Part shown: positions 9,434 to 19,211 of the stretch, piece by piece
Layout: every line of letters begins with the position of its first letter
Numbering within the stretch: position 1 is the stretch's first letter
Source of the DNA: Gammaproteobacteria bacterium (ex Lamellibrachia satsuma)
Lineage (GTDB): Bacteria > Pseudomonadota > Gammaproteobacteria > Chromatiales > Chromatiaceae
Length of the DNA: 64,000 nucleotides
Reading direction: 5' to 3'
NCBI GenBank assembly: GCA_019623805.1
Contig: CP053680.1
Coordinates: forward strand, 1 to 64,000
Position numbers and translations under genes: made by a program
Notes under the pieces: model-generated
Databases searched by the model: none
What the model saw: only the letters and a program-made list of their open reading frames with translations
What the model was told of the DNA's origin: nothing

Positions 9434-10399
9434 TCATGGTGCATCTTCTCCATTGAGTGCTGTGCTGCCGGTCCTGTGGTGCCACTGACGGATACCTTCC
9501 CAGATCTCTGTGGCGGTCTCCGCATACCACAACAGCTTGCGGTCCTCGAGGTCGATCACGCCCTCCTCGACCAGAAAGTCGACGTCCACCGCGCGCCGCC
9601 AATAGTCCTCCCCGACCAGCACCACCGGGATGGGTACGATCTTGCGGGTCTGGATCAGGAGCAGAGCCTCGAACAGCTCGTCCAGGGTGCCGTAGCCGCC
9701 CGGGAAGGCCGCCAGAGCACGGGCGCGAAGCAGGAAATGCAGCTTACGAATCGCAAAATAGTGCGTCTGAAAGCACAGCTCTGGGGTGATATAGAGGTTC
9801 GGGTATTGTTCGTGCGGCAGCGTAATGTTCAGGCCGATACTCTTGGCACCGGCATCAAAGGCGCCGCGATTGGCCGCCTCCATCATGCCCGGCCTGCCGC
9901 CAGTCATCAGGGTCACGCGGCAATCCCGGGGTCCCTTGCCGGATTGGCAGATCAGACGGCCCAGTTCGCGCGCGACCTCGTAGTTACGACTCTTCGCCAG
10001 CAGGCGCTCGGCCACGTGCCCCCGCCGTTGCAAGTACGGGTCGTCCGGCTCGTCCATTACCGCGTCTTGTGCGCAGGTCAGCTGGCGCTGCGCGCGCGCC
10101 GGCTCGGTGATCCGGGTGCTGCCGAAGACCACGATGGTGTGTTCCACGCCGTGTTGTTGCAGCAGGGCCTCCGGCTTGAGGTAATCTAGCCCCAGGCGCA
10201 TCGGGCGCGCCACGTTTCCATCGAGGAAATCCGGGTCGTCGTCGGCCTGGCGATAGCCGGGACTGTCCATAATGCGGCACACGCGCTCCCTGACCTGCGG
10301 GTCGTCTTCGGCGTCCTTCGGTTTCTGCCAGGGTAGGGGGTCTGCGCGGTGTTCCCCGGCGGGAAAGGGTGGGACATTGTCTTGGCTTTCAGATGTCAT
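9434..10399 (-). CDS. LOG-family (lysine decarboxylase-like) nucleotide hydrolase
   Basis: A 321-residue protein with a Rossmann-like LOG domain from about residue 120. It contains VVFGSTRITEP, the MTGGRPGMMEAANRG motif and the diagnostic PGGYGTLDE motif. LOG proteins hydrolyse the N-glycosidic bond of (cytokinin-like) nucleoside 5'-monophosphates to free base and ribose phosphate. The N-terminal 100 residues are hydrophilic and outside the core domain, giving a longer form than the roughly 190-residue plant-type enzymes. The start lies 15 bases from the end of the P-type ATPase gene, and the exporter genes follow after 107 bases, so one transcript is plausible. The physiological substrate is unknown. 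Confidence 0.85.
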   Translation of the reverse strand: MTSESQDNVPPFPAGEHRADPLPWQKPKDAEDDPQVRERVCRIMDSPGYRQADDDPDFLDGNVARPMRLGLDYLKPEALLQQHGVEHTIVVFGSTRITEPARAQRQLTCAQDAVMDEPDDPYLQRRGHVAERLLAKSRNYEVARELGRLICQSGKGPRDCRVTLMTGGRPGMMEAANRGAFDAGAKSIGLNITLPHEQYPNLYITPELCFQTHYFAIRKLHFLLRARALAAFPGGYGTLDELFEALLLIQTRKIVPIPVVLVGEDYWRRAVDVDFLVEEGVIDLEDRKLLWYAETATEIWEGIRQWHHRTGSTALNGEDAP

Positions 10400-10414
10400 T
10401 GGATCTCCTGGAAT

Positions 10415-13084
10415 TTAATGACGACCCGGCACATCGAGACCCTGCTCACGCGGATATTCAGAGGATACGGCTCGGCCATGACCGTTTTGGCGAATCATTC
10501 GGCTGGCCGTCACCTTCACCAGGTCGTTGATCAGGAACCACACCATCGCATAGCCCCAGATCATCAGGGCATAGGTCCAGCCGATCGGTGTCATGAGCCA
10601 GCCCTCGGCAGCGAAGATCGTGCCGATCACCTCAGTGCAAAAGGTGGCCCAGAACAACACCGGTGCTGGCCAGGGCCTTTGCCAGAACCAGCCGCGCGCA
10701 CGGGTGATGTACAGGGTGCTGTGGCCGGCCACAATGAGCTTCAGGAATAGGAAGGTGCGGATCTCATCGTGGGAGAACTGCCACTCCTGCAACAGATAGA
10801 ACAAGACAAACGAGGAGATCACCCCGGCCACGCCCAGCACGCTGGCCAGTGTCGTCAACTCGCGCATGTCCCAGCGCACCGGACGGCGTTCCACCCGGGT
10901 GCGGTCATAGGCGATGGCCAGGATCGGGATGTCGTTGAGCAGCGCCAGCAGAATGATCATCAGCGCGGTGATCGGGTAGAAGTTAAACACCACGATCGAC
11001 AGTGTCATGAACAACACGATGCGGATGGTCTCGGCGATACGGAAGATCGCGTAGCTCTGCATGCGCTCAAAGGTGATGCGCGCCTGCTCGATGGCGTGGT
11101 TGATCACAGACAGACCGGGTGCGGTCAACACGATATCGGCGGCGGCGCGGGCCGCGTCGGTGGCATTGTCTACAGCGAAGCCGCAGTCGGACTTTTTTAG
11201 CGCCGGAGCGTCGTTGACACCGTCGCCGGTCATGCCGACGATATGCCCCCCCTTCTGCAGCGTGTCGACAATGCGGTATTTGTCCTCTGGCACCACCTCG
11301 GCAAAGATGTCCACCGATTCGATCATCTCGACGATGGCCGATTCGTGGGTGTGGATGAACTCCCGTTCCAGCAGCCGAGAGTCGTACAACTCCTTGAGGC
11401 TTGCCATCACCTCAGCGGCGAAGCGTTCGGCCTCACGCAGCGAGACATCGCCTTTCAGGCGCCGGTAGATTGCACCGGTCAGCGCCTCGGCCAGGGCCAG
11501 CAGTTCCTGGCTGCCCGAGCCCTTGAGCTGGTACGAGCGGATGGCTTCCTGCTCCAGTCCCAGCAGCCGGCCGACCTCGCGCGCGATGGCCACGTGATCG
11601 CCGGTAATCATCTTTACCCGAACACCATAGTCGCGCATCTGCCGCACCACCTCTGCGGAGTCCTCCCGCGGCGGGTCATAGAGTGGGATCAGGCCGATCA
11701 GTTGCAGCGGCTGATTGCCAGACTTACGCCCGACAGCCAGGGTGCGGTAGCCGCGCTTCGCGAGTTGATCCACCTGTTCAACCACGGCCGTGCCCTGCTC
11801 GTCCGGCAGTTCCGCCATGCTGAGCAACACCTGGGCCGCGCCCTTGACGGCGGTGAAAATCTCCTCTGGGCCCTCGATGGTGGCGGCAGTGTGTTTGCCG
11901 ACCGGATCGAAGGGTACAAAATGGGTCTGCCGGTAGTCCGACAGGGCAACCTGCGGAAACTGCTTCTCAAGATGGTTGAAGACCGGCAGTTCCATCGGGT
12001 CATTGTTCTCCCGCTTGGAGGCCAGCGCCGCGACCCGGAACAGCTCTTCGGCATCGAAGCCGCCCAGCAACACCGGCTCGGCCACCTGCATCCGGTTTTG
12101 GGTCAGGGTGCCGGTCTTGTCGGAACAGAACACGTCCACCCCGGCCAGCTCCTCAATCGCCGACAGGCGCGAGACGATGGCTTGGCGCCGCGCCAGGTTG
12201 ACCGCGCCCACCGCCATGGTGACCGACAGCACCGCCGGCAGGGCTACCGGGATCGCGGCAACGGTCAGCACCAGTGAGAAGCGCAGGATCTCCAACAGAC
12301 TCTCGTGGCGGAACAGCGCCACCAGGATTATCAGCACCACCAGCGCCAGTGTAATCAGGATCAGGAAATTGCCGATCTGGATTACCATCTTCTGGAAGTG
12401 GCTGCGCTCCTCCAGGCTGGCCTTGGCCACCAGCGATACCACGCTTGCGAATGCGGTGTGCGCACCGGTGTTAACGACCACCGCCAGCATCTCGCCCTGC
12501 TTGACGATGGTGTTGGCATAGGCCACCTCGCCGGCCTCCTTCGACACCGGCAGTGACTCGCCGGTCAGGGCAGCCTGATCGATCGACAGATAATCGCCGT
12601 CCATGAGCTTGACGTCGGCGGGCACGATGTCGCCGATTTTCAGCTTGATGATGTCGCCGGACACCAGCTCACGTGTGGGGATCGTTGCGAATACGCCATC
12701 GCGCAGCGCGATCACCTCGTTGACCAAGCGGGCCTTGAGTGCCGTCAGGGCGTTCAGCGCACGGTGTTCCTGGAAGAAATCCAGCCCGGCGTTTACCAGC
12801 AGCATGATCAGGATGATCGCAAAGTCTTCCCACTTCTGCACCAGCGCCGACATCATCGCGGCGGCCTCGATCATCCAGGGTATCGGCCCCCAGAAACGCC
12901 GAAACACACGGTGCCACAGCGGCTCCTCCCGCTCCTCAATCTCGTTCGGGCCATACTCCGCCAGGCGCCGGCGAGCCTCAGCGCCACCCAGACCGTGGTG
13001 CCTGTCGGACTGCAGTGTCTTGAGAACGTTCTCAATCTCCTGGTCGCGGTATTTGTCGGTTTTCTGATGCTTCATAAAACACAT
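10415..13084 (-). CDS. P-type plasma-membrane H+-ATPase (class P3A)
   Basis: An 889-residue P-type ATPase; Met4 (MKHQK) is an alternative start. It has an N-terminal cation-ATPase domain (GPNEIEE), the actuator motif TGES, phosphorylation motif DKTGTLTQNR and hinge motif GDGVNDAPALKKSD. The transmembrane pattern and segment FWGPIPWMIEAAAMM are typical of fungal/plant-type proton pumps rather than calcium or heavy-metal ATPases. It lacks the cysteine-rich metal-binding domains of class IB pumps. It would export protons at the cost of ATP, useful for pH homeostasis or generating proton motive force under energy-limited conditions. It leads a run of minus-strand genes with LOG and the ABC exporter. 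Confidence 0.9.
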   Translation of the reverse strand: MCFMKHQKTDKYRDQEIENVLKTLQSDRHHGLGGAEARRRLAEYGPNEIEEREEPLWHRVFRRFWGPIPWMIEAAAMMSALVQKWEDFAIILIMLLVNAGLDFFQEHRALNALTALKARLVNEVIALRDGVFATIPTRELVSGDIIKLKIGDIVPADVKLMDGDYLSIDQAALTGESLPVSKEAGEVAYANTIVKQGEMLAVVVNTGAHTAFASVVSLVAKASLEERSHFQKMVIQIGNFLILITLALVVLIILVALFRHESLLEILRFSLVLTVAAIPVALPAVLSVTMAVGAVNLARRQAIVSRLSAIEELAGVDVFCSDKTGTLTQNRMQVAEPVLLGGFDAEELFRVAALASKRENNDPMELPVFNHLEKQFPQVALSDYRQTHFVPFDPVGKHTAATIEGPEEIFTAVKGAAQVLLSMAELPDEQGTAVVEQVDQLAKRGYRTLAVGRKSGNQPLQLIGLIPLYDPPREDSAEVVRQMRDYGVRVKMITGDHVAIAREVGRLLGLEQEAIRSYQLKGSGSQELLALAEALTGAIYRRLKGDVSLREAERFAAEVMASLKELYDSRLLEREFIHTHESAIVEMIESVDIFAEVVPEDKYRIVDTLQKGGHIVGMTGDGVNDAPALKKSDCGFAVDNATDAARAAADIVLTAPGLSVINHAIEQARITFERMQSYAIFRIAETIRIVLFMTLSIVVFNFYPITALMIILLALLNDIPILAIAYDRTRVERRPVRWDMRELTTLASVLGVAGVISSFVLFYLLQEWQFSHDEIRTFLFLKLIVAGHSTLYITRARGWFWQRPWPAPVLFWATFCTEVIGTIFAAEGWLMTPIGWTYALMIWGYAMVWFLINDLVKVTASRMIRQNGHGRAVSSEYPREQGLDVPGRH

Positions 13085-13400
13085 CCCACATAGGAGTCAG
13101 TTCAGCGGAATATTCTCTGCCGACACTTCCATTAAAAAAACAGGTAGCGGCTCATCGTCGACGTCAACATCCAGGGCCGGATAGACCCAGTGCATACCCA
13201 ATCACACCGTGTGCTGATTTCCTTTCGTGCGACTATGTCCTTTAGGCAGCCTCCGAGCGAATCCTGGACGGGTACTTCCGGACAGGACCGGCCATTCCCT
13301 GCGAAATACGCCTTGATTCGCGCCCGCTCATCGGCTCTGAGACATACCGAATTATCCGCATGGCCCACTAGTGCGGTGGTCAGATTTGACTACAACTACC
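13085..13400. other. Intergenic stretch without a convincing gene
   Basis: A 78-codon minus-strand frame (13132-13368) contains ERARIKAYFAGNG and GGCLKDIVARKEI. This faintly recalls RcnB-like periplasmic proteins but with disrupted features, so it may be a decayed gene. I do not call it as coding. No terminator or RNA was recognised. Confidence 0.4.
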
Positions 13401-13892
13401 TCAACCATTCTCCAGAAAAGAATTGAGGATTCTGTATTGAGCGTCGATTTCCTTGTTCAACGACTCCTCCGCATCTGACAAACCGGGATTGTCTGCGTCA
13501 TGTTGGATGTTGGAACACATGCGCGCCATGCGGCAATAACCGGCTACCTTATCGGCCAAATGGAGGGTGCTGTAGTCGCCATGGGTCGGCGCTAAACAGA
13601 CCATGCACGCTTCCGAAACAAAATGCGCAGCCTGCTTTCGGTAATCCATCTCTGCAAAACCTGAAAGAGGATTTGTAGCAACGTAAACGGAGTGCACTGC
13701 ACGATACGCATTTTCCACCTCCTCCGGCGTGACATCACTCTTCTCAGCAATATTTTGGGCATGTTGGGTGCAGCTACCGTCCGTCAGGTCCAAAACGTTC
13801 GCAATGAATTTGGCGCCAATTTTCCTCTGCTGAGCCAAGGAAAGTGAGGACAATGCCTTTTTGAAGGCTCCCATACTTGAAATTTTATCCAC
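13401..13892 (-). CDS. Hypothetical soluble protein (163 aa)
   Basis: I do not recognise a family. The protein is predicted soluble and mostly helical, with no signal peptide or membrane segment. It contains five cysteines: CTQH near residue 41, ACMVC near 96, CRM near 120 and CSN near 126. The spacing does not match a standard zinc or iron-sulfur motif, although a CMVC pair followed by two more cysteines could bind a metal. The start ATG gives MDKISSMGAFKKALSSLS. It stands alone, with 300-base gaps on both sides and similar codon use to its neighbours. A regulatory or stress role would be a guess. Confidence 0.6.
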   Translation of the reverse strand: MDKISSMGAFKKALSSLSLAQQRKIGAKFIANVLDLTDGSCTQHAQNIAEKSDVTPEEVENAYRAVHSVYVATNPLSGFAEMDYRKQAAHFVSEACMVCLAPTHGDYSTLHLADKVAGYCRMARMCSNIQHDADNPGLSDAEESLNKEIDAQYRILNSFLENG

Positions 13893-14185
13893 AGCCCACC
13901 TCCAGATATCTGCCTAAAAACACTCAGGATTACTACTATGATAGCCCCCCCCGGAAGCCTGACCAAACACTCTGTAAAACGCACTGCAATCCACAGCCAG
14001 CACTTCCATTTGAAATTCAGCCAGGGGATCCCTGCCTTGTGAGCCATGCCTTGAGCAGGTGCTACGCATTACCGATTCACCGACGTCGAGCACTGCAAAT
14101 CAAGATAGTACTCCTCCGTGGAATCCGGGCCACTCATTTCAGAGCGCTCATCCCGTATCCTGCTATCATCGCCCATCCTGACATC

Positions 14186-15385
14186 TCACCCGACAGGACG
14201 TGCAAAAAGAACCACCGCCAGCAACAACAGCGATATGACACCAAATAGCAACTGACAGGCGCCACGCCAGTGGCAACCATTCGGAATCACCTGCCACGCC
14301 ACTAACGCCTGAGCGAAGTAGTAGATGGCAAACGCACGCGAGGCCAAAGTTACGATTTCGAATACATCTGCGATCCAGACCAGAGCAACGGCCAGAGCCA
14401 CGATCAACGGGTAGGCACCCCGCGCGCTCAGACGATGCCTCGATTCTTCCTCGATCAACCCGCCTGCACCGACGGTATCCGCGACTGCAGCGGAGAACTG
14501 GCTCATCACTGCGGCAACCACCAACATCGGTGACAGCACCCAGGCCGCCTGCCCCGCCAGTGAGATGATCGCGGTCTCATCCGGCTTTTGCATGCCCAGG
14601 CCGGGCAGCAGGGGCAGGAACAGGGCCACAAAGACGAGATAGATCAGCCCGGACAACCACTGTGCTTGCCGCATGCTGCTTACGCGCAGTGCGGCGCCAT
14701 ATTCTCCCCCCAGGTAACGGGATGTCTCGAACCCCTGCACCACCAGCAGCATCCCGGCCAGCATACGCAGGCGCTCGGTGTTGCTTACCGGCTCGGCGTG
14801 GATGGCGTCAAGTTGCCAGGCGTGTCCTGCGTCGTAAAGCGCCAGTCCGAGTAAAAGCGCGACAATGATGGCGAGCTTCACACTGACCGAATATTGCTCC
14901 AGCCGCTCCAGGCTCCGCAGCCCCCGGCGCCAACCCACCAGGCCGATGAAAAGCAACACGACCGTGGTCAGGATCTTGGCCGCGAATTCATCGTGCATCC
15001 CAATGCCATCAAGGATGAACGATGCCATCAGGCGCAGGTAGAAGGTCACCGAGATGACGTAGGCCACAGACAGGGCAAAGTTGCCGGCCCGCTCCGTGTA
15101 CAACAGCAGGGGGCGTTCACCACGCGCCAGTTCCGGCTCGGCATAGCGGATGTTGAACCGAATGACCTCGCCGATGCCATAAGCCGCCAGTACGACCAGG
15201 GCCATGCCCCACAAGGCATACTCACCCGCAATAGCGCCAAGCAAGGGGGCGACAATCAAAAACCCGCTACCGATGATCGAGGCGAGCGGCGTCACCATGG
15301 CCCGCCATGCACACCGTTCCTGCAAGGCCGGGTGCAACAGTATGACGACGACTATTCCGGCGATCAGAGGCAACAGCAGAGACAT
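14186..15385 (-). CDS. APC-superfamily permease-like membrane protein
   Basis: A 399-residue integral membrane protein with about 10-12 hydrophobic segments. The N-terminal SIIGSGFLIVAPLLGAIAG matches the glycine-rich TM1 motif of amino acid/polyamine/organocation permeases, and EYALWGMALVVLAAYG fits TM2. The C-terminal half is more divergent (GFETSRYLGGEYGAAL in mid-protein). The substrate is unknown. Downstream are an intergenic gap of about 290 bases and the unknown 163-aa gene; upstream is the SpoIIAA-UspA fusion gene, 48 bases away on the same strand. With the second APC-type permease gene at 18.1 kb it frames a phosphate-transport and stress-protein group. Confidence 0.7.
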   Translation of the reverse strand: MSLLLPLIAGIVVVILLHPALQERCAWRAMVTPLASIIGSGFLIVAPLLGAIAGEYALWGMALVVLAAYGIGEVIRFNIRYAEPELARGERPLLLYTERAGNFALSVAYVISVTFYLRLMASFILDGIGMHDEFAAKILTTVVLLFIGLVGWRRGLRSLERLEQYSVSVKLAIIVALLLGLALYDAGHAWQLDAIHAEPVSNTERLRMLAGMLLVVQGFETSRYLGGEYGAALRVSSMRQAQWLSGLIYLVFVALFLPLLPGLGMQKPDETAIISLAGQAAWVLSPMLVVAAVMSQFSAAVADTVGAGGLIEEESRHRLSARGAYPLIVALAVALVWIADVFEIVTLASRAFAIYYFAQALVAWQVIPNGCHWRGACQLLFGVISLLLLAVVLFARPVG

Positions 15386-15433
15386 CGGAACACGTATCCT
15401 TCAATTGGGGTGCGTAGTTCCCTGTACGGGAAT

Positions 15434-16264
15434 TTAGACAAGAGGAACAGTCAGCACTTCACAGGAGGCGCTATTGACCAAACTGCTGGCCGTGGAACCA
15501 GGAAGACGGGAAATTCCACCATGACCATGGCGACCGACCACGATCAGGTCGACATCCTGCGCCACAGAGTAACTCAGAATCGCGTGACGAGGCATACCGA
15601 ACTGCACCTCGGACCGCACCTTTGTGCCGGCGGCAATCTCTTGCAGCAGCTTAGCCATGCGCTGTTTGGCAATGTCCTGCATTTGCTCGTCGAGTTCCAA
15701 ACGATCGGGAATGATGGGGTCATAGGCCTCGTCGTAGAAAACGAGATCTTCCACCACCTGCAGAAAGGTCAACCTGGCGGAATAACAGCCGGCCAGTTCC
15801 ATGGCCCGCCGTGCAGCGCGCTCTGCGCCTACGGAAAAATCGGTGGCCATCAGTATATGGTGGAACGGACCAGGGTCCGGGAGTGTTTCGGATTGCGTGG
15901 CATCACCCGGTTCTTGCAGCCAGTCCCAGGCTGCCTGTATATCATTACGCTCGAAATAGCGCACCTCGCCATCGACGAAGGGCTTGGCCATTGCTGCCAT
16001 CCACCGTTGCCAGCGATTTTCACCCACCATGGCGAAGCGCTCGAAAGCGTCCCGGTGCGCCATGCCGAACTCGAAATCATCCCTCATGGCCTCCAGATCC
16101 CAGCCACGGAAACCGTCGAACTCGATCAGTAGCGATATTCGGCCCTGCTGTTCGATCAGCCCCTCCAGCGTTGGCAGAAAGGCTTGATAGTCGGCGTGGG
16201 TGAGCTTTCCTGTTACCCGGAAAGCGAAAATGTTCTCTTCATTGACGGGAATTTCCTGGAACAT
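15434..16264 (-). CDS. SpoIIAA-like (STAS/DUF3478) domain fused to a universal stress protein
   Basis: A 276-residue two-domain protein with a strong ribosome binding site (AAGGAGATATCA before ATG). Residues 1-120 match the SpoIIAA-like/DUF3478 family: FAFRVTGKLTHADYQAF, LLIEFDGFRGWDLEAM and RYFERNDIQAAWDWL. Residues 128-276 are a UspA domain, starting HHILMATDFSVGAERAARRA and ending with the ATP-binding-type motif GRHGHGGISRLPGSTASSLV. SpoIIAA-like proteins alone are small cytosolic proteins of uncertain role, and UspA proteins bind ATP or sense stress. The fusion suggests a sensory or regulatory role for adjacent transporters, which is inference. It lies 138 bases downstream of the DUF47/PiT unit on the same strand. 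Confidence 0.85.
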   Translation of the reverse strand: MFQEIPVNEENIFAFRVTGKLTHADYQAFLPTLEGLIEQQGRISLLIEFDGFRGWDLEAMRDDFEFGMAHRDAFERFAMVGENRWQRWMAAMAKPFVDGEVRYFERNDIQAAWDWLQEPGDATQSETLPDPGPFHHILMATDFSVGAERAARRAMELAGCYSARLTFLQVVEDLVFYDEAYDPIIPDRLELDEQMQDIAKQRMAKLLQEIAAGTKVRSEVQFGMPRHAILSYSVAQDVDLIVVGRHGHGGISRLPGSTASSLVNSASCEVLTVPLV

Positions 16265-16401
16265 TGATATCTCCTTCAGGGCGGATTCTGTAAACGCTTA
16301 GCAGTGGGTTCAATTGTTCTGATGAGGGTGAAGCCCCGCTGTTCCAAGCCCATGGTAGAAATTCGTGACCTTATCTTGACCAGCATCAATCCAACATGGG
16401 A

Positions 16402-17040
16402 TCAAACCACCTTCAGCGCCATGTCTTCGAGTGTATTGGCCGTGACATGAATGCGTTTGGCAATCTCTTTGAGCTGCTGGAACATCACCTGGTGCCGGAT
16501 CACGCGCAACAGATCCGGTCCGCGCATCAATGAAGCCGTGGCGCGGGCGCAATCACCGACCACCTGGTCGTAGTGAACATGAATCTGTTCATTGGCGTCG
16601 GCCACCGCCGCGATATCCCGGCTATCCAATGCACCGAGCGCAGCCTGCAGGGCGGCAATCATGGTCTTCAGATTGGCAAGAATCGGCTCATACTCACGCA
16701 ATGAATGGATATCGTAGACCTCGGCCTCCAGCCGGAAGTGGTTCACGCTGAGCGCGACCCAGTCCAGTTGCACCACCATGCGGTAGATCGATTCCTTGTC
16801 GTAGGGGGTGATGAAAACATCCAGCAGCTCTGCCATGTTGCGGCTCTTGGTCTCGCGGGACTGCGCCGACAGCGATTCGATCGCTTGCAAAGCCGGGTTG
16901 CCGGGGATGGGCACCTGGTTGCTCGCAGCACAGGCATCATAGAGATGATTCACCATATCCGCAGCAATGTCGGCCTGGTGGCGCAGCGCGGCGTTGAAGT
17001 CGACCTCTTTAGGAAGAAGTAGTCCGTGAATGAAGCCCAT
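16402..17040 (-). CDS. DUF47-family PhoU-like protein paired with PiT
   Basis: A 212-residue, all-helical protein. The ATG at 17040 is chosen because GGAGGAATTGAAT precedes it directly and because the upstream phosphate transporter gene ends two bases away; a longer frame starting within that gene is unlikely. The sequence carries the family-type MGFIHGLLLPKEVDF start, then helical segments with TPYDKESIYRMVVQLDWVA and IHVHYDQVVGDCARATASL. DUF47 proteins are PhoU-like and are nearly always encoded next to PiT transporters. They are believed to modulate phosphate uptake. Confidence 0.88.
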   Translation of the reverse strand: MGFIHGLLLPKEVDFNAALRHQADIAADMVNHLYDACAASNQVPIPGNPALQAIESLSAQSRETKSRNMAELLDVFITPYDKESIYRMVVQLDWVALSVNHFRLEAEVYDIHSLREYEPILANLKTMIAALQAALGALDSRDIAAVADANEQIHVHYDQVVGDCARATASLMRGPDLLRVIRHQVMFQQLKEIAKRIHVTANTLEDMALKVV

Positions 17041-17042
17041 AT

Positions 17043-18080
17043 TCAATTCCTCCAAAGGCTTAGCAAAAACAACGTATAGACTACGCCGAGCAGAATCGAA
17101 ATTGGCAGGTTGAGCCACCAGCCGGCGACAATGCCTGCAGCAGTACGCCAGCGCACATGGCCGGGCTTGTCAGCAGCGCCATTGCCAAGCAGGGTGGCGG
17201 TCACCACCTGGGTGGTCGAGGTGGGTGCTCCGATCGAGGTAGCCAGGCTGTTGACTGCTGCGGCGCTCAGCTGGTTGGCGACCGCATGCACAGTGCGCAG
17301 CCGGTACAGGCCAAACCCCAGGGTCTTGATGATTCGCCAACCGCCAAACATCGTGCCGAGAGTGATGGCGCAGGCACACAGTACGATGGCCCAATCCGGG
17401 ACAGAGAAATCACTCGTCGAGCCCGTCGCCAGCAGCATCATGCCGATAATGGCCATGCCTTTCTGGGCATCATTGGCGCCGTGGGAAAAGCCCAGCCAGG
17501 CAACACTGAAGTACTGCGAGGCGTTGAACAGAACCTTGGCCCGCATCGTGAAACGCCGGAACAGTCGCCGGAACATCCGCATGATCGCAAAACCGAAGAC
17601 GAGACCGATCAACGGGGAAAACAGCAGACCGGCAATCACCTTCATAACGCCGTCCAGGCTCATATCGCCCAGTGAATCCAGCCCCCAGTTGATGCTGTCT
17701 GCTCCCGCCGCATAGAGCCCCGCCCCGACCAGACCGCCGGCCAGCGAGTTGGATGAGGAGGACGGATAGCCCAGCAACCAGGTAGCCAGATTGTAGGTAA
17801 CGGCGGCCAACAGCGCGGCAATGATCACAATCTGTCCAGTCCGCGCATCCACACCACTGATATCGACGAAGGTACCGATAGTATCCGCGACGGCCAATCC
17901 GACAGTAAAGGGTGCAATGAAAGTAAAGCCCGTCACCAGTGCGATAGCAACTGCCGGGCGCATCGCACGTGAGGCGATCGCAGTGGCAACCATATCAGCG
18001 GCGTCATGAAAACCATTGGTGAAATCGAATACCGCGACGGCGACGACCACCGCAATCAACATCAAGTCAATATTCGCCAT
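17043..18080 (-). CDS. PiT-family inorganic phosphate transporter
   Basis: About 345 residues from the ATG at 18080 (MANIDLM); longer TTG/ATG starts up to 18092 are possible. The N-terminal repeat signature FDFTNGFHDAADMVATAIA and the C-terminal counterpart FSHGANDAQKGMAIIG are the two halves of the PiT motif (GANDxAN-like). About 10 TM segments surround a central hydrophilic loop. The protein takes up phosphate using a cation gradient. It is followed after two bases by the DUF47 gene, the usual PiT partner. Its upstream end abuts the stop of the truncated permease gene, so it may have been part of a longer operon before the IS insertion. Confidence 0.9.
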   Translation of the reverse strand: MANIDLMLIAVVVAVAVFDFTNGFHDAADMVATAIASRAMRPAVAIALVTGFTFIAPFTVGLAVADTIGTFVDISGVDARTGQIVIIAALLAAVTYNLATWLLGYPSSSSNSLAGGLVGAGLYAAGADSINWGLDSLGDMSLDGVMKVIAGLLFSPLIGLVFGFAIMRMFRRLFRRFTMRAKVLFNASQYFSVAWLGFSHGANDAQKGMAIIGMMLLATGSTSDFSVPDWAIVLCACAITLGTMFGGWRIIKTLGFGLYRLRTVHAVANQLSAAAVNSLATSIGAPTSTTQVVTATLLGNGAADKPGHVRWRTAAGIVAGWWLNLPISILLGVVYTLFLLSLWRN

Positions 18081-18092
18081 GAGCATCACCAA

Positions 18093-19211
18093 TCAGGCCG
18101 ACCGATCGGGCGTGCGGGTTTGTACGCGGCGGCCGGTCAGTCGATGCAGCAAGGCTTCGGCCAGGAATGCGGTGGCGAGGCTGGCGGCGACCAACCACAA
18201 AATATGCGGTGAACTCTCCAATGCGTAGGCGGAAGCAAACCCGATCGCCCCAAGGATCAGCACGATGGCCAACACGATCATAACCAGCGGTGCGCCGGTC
18301 TCGTCGCGCAATCGCAGGTGACCCGCATGCACCATAAGGTGCACGATCAGGATGGTGATCGAGCCGACTGCGGCGATCTCGGACAGATCGAATGCATGGC
18401 CAAGCAGGATGATAAATGCGGCGCTGATGATCAGTCCTTCGCGGGATTTTCCGAAAGGCTTGCCAAACGCCGAGGGCAGTTCACCCTCTTTCGCCAATTG
18501 GTAGGTGACATTAGTCACCGCGTACAGGTTGGCGTTGATGGACGAGGCGGTCGATACAAGCGCGGCAATGGCGACGATACTGAACCCGGCCGCGCCGAAC
18601 ACCGGCTTTGCCGCCTCGGCCAGGGCGTAGTCCTTGGCATCGACGACCTGTTGCGCATCGAGATTACCGAACACCGCGAGAGCCACGGCAATGTAGATGA
18701 CCAGCACGCCGCCAATGGCCAGAAACATCGCCCGCGGCAAGGTCCTCGCCGGGTCAGGCATGTCTTCGGCGGCGTTGGTAATGACCCGGAAACCCTCGAA
18801 GGCGAAAAAAGTAATCGCCAGACTGTAGAGCACTTGCGTAGCGGGCGGATAACGGGTCGGTGATAACAGTGCAGGCTCGAAGACGCTTAAACCTGCCACG
18901 GCAAAGCCGACCAGGATGAGCAACTTGAGGCCGACAACCAGTTTCTCCAGGCGCGCAACGTTTTTTGCGCCTTCCAGGTTGATCAACACGAAGCCAATGA
19001 TGACAAAGTCAGCAAGTCCGTTGCCCCAGCGGCTGCCATCCTCAATCTGCAGCAGCGCCAGCGCATAGCTGCCGAAGGTCTTGGCCACCAGCGCCAATGC
19101 CACCATGGCCGAGATATAGAGAAGGATGCTCAAAGCCCCGGAAACCAGACCCACCCCGTAGGCCTGCGCCAGGTATTCAATCGGGATAGGAGTCTGTCGG
19201 GTTTGATCCAT
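18093..19211 (-). pseudogene. APC-family amino acid permease, 5'-truncated by IS1182 copy 2
   Basis: The remaining frame encodes about 365 residues of a typical APC transporter: FEGFRVITNAAEDMPDPARTLPRAM, TASSINANLYAVTNVTYQLA and the C-terminal helices. It lacks the N-terminal TM1-2 region, including the GxIGxG substrate-binding motif. The first eight codons of the open frame (MDQTRQTP) are read from the terminal inverted repeat of the IS, which happens to supply an ATG; native sequence starts at IPIEYLAQAYG. The missing 5' part is not found on the other side of the IS. A deletion or recombination between IS copies is therefore more likely than simple insertion. A functional transporter is unlikely. 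Confidence 0.85.

Noticed and set aside
13132..13368. Small minus-strand frame upstream of the H+-ATPase gene
   Set aside because: Faint resemblance to RcnB-like proteins only, with broken features and no signal peptide.
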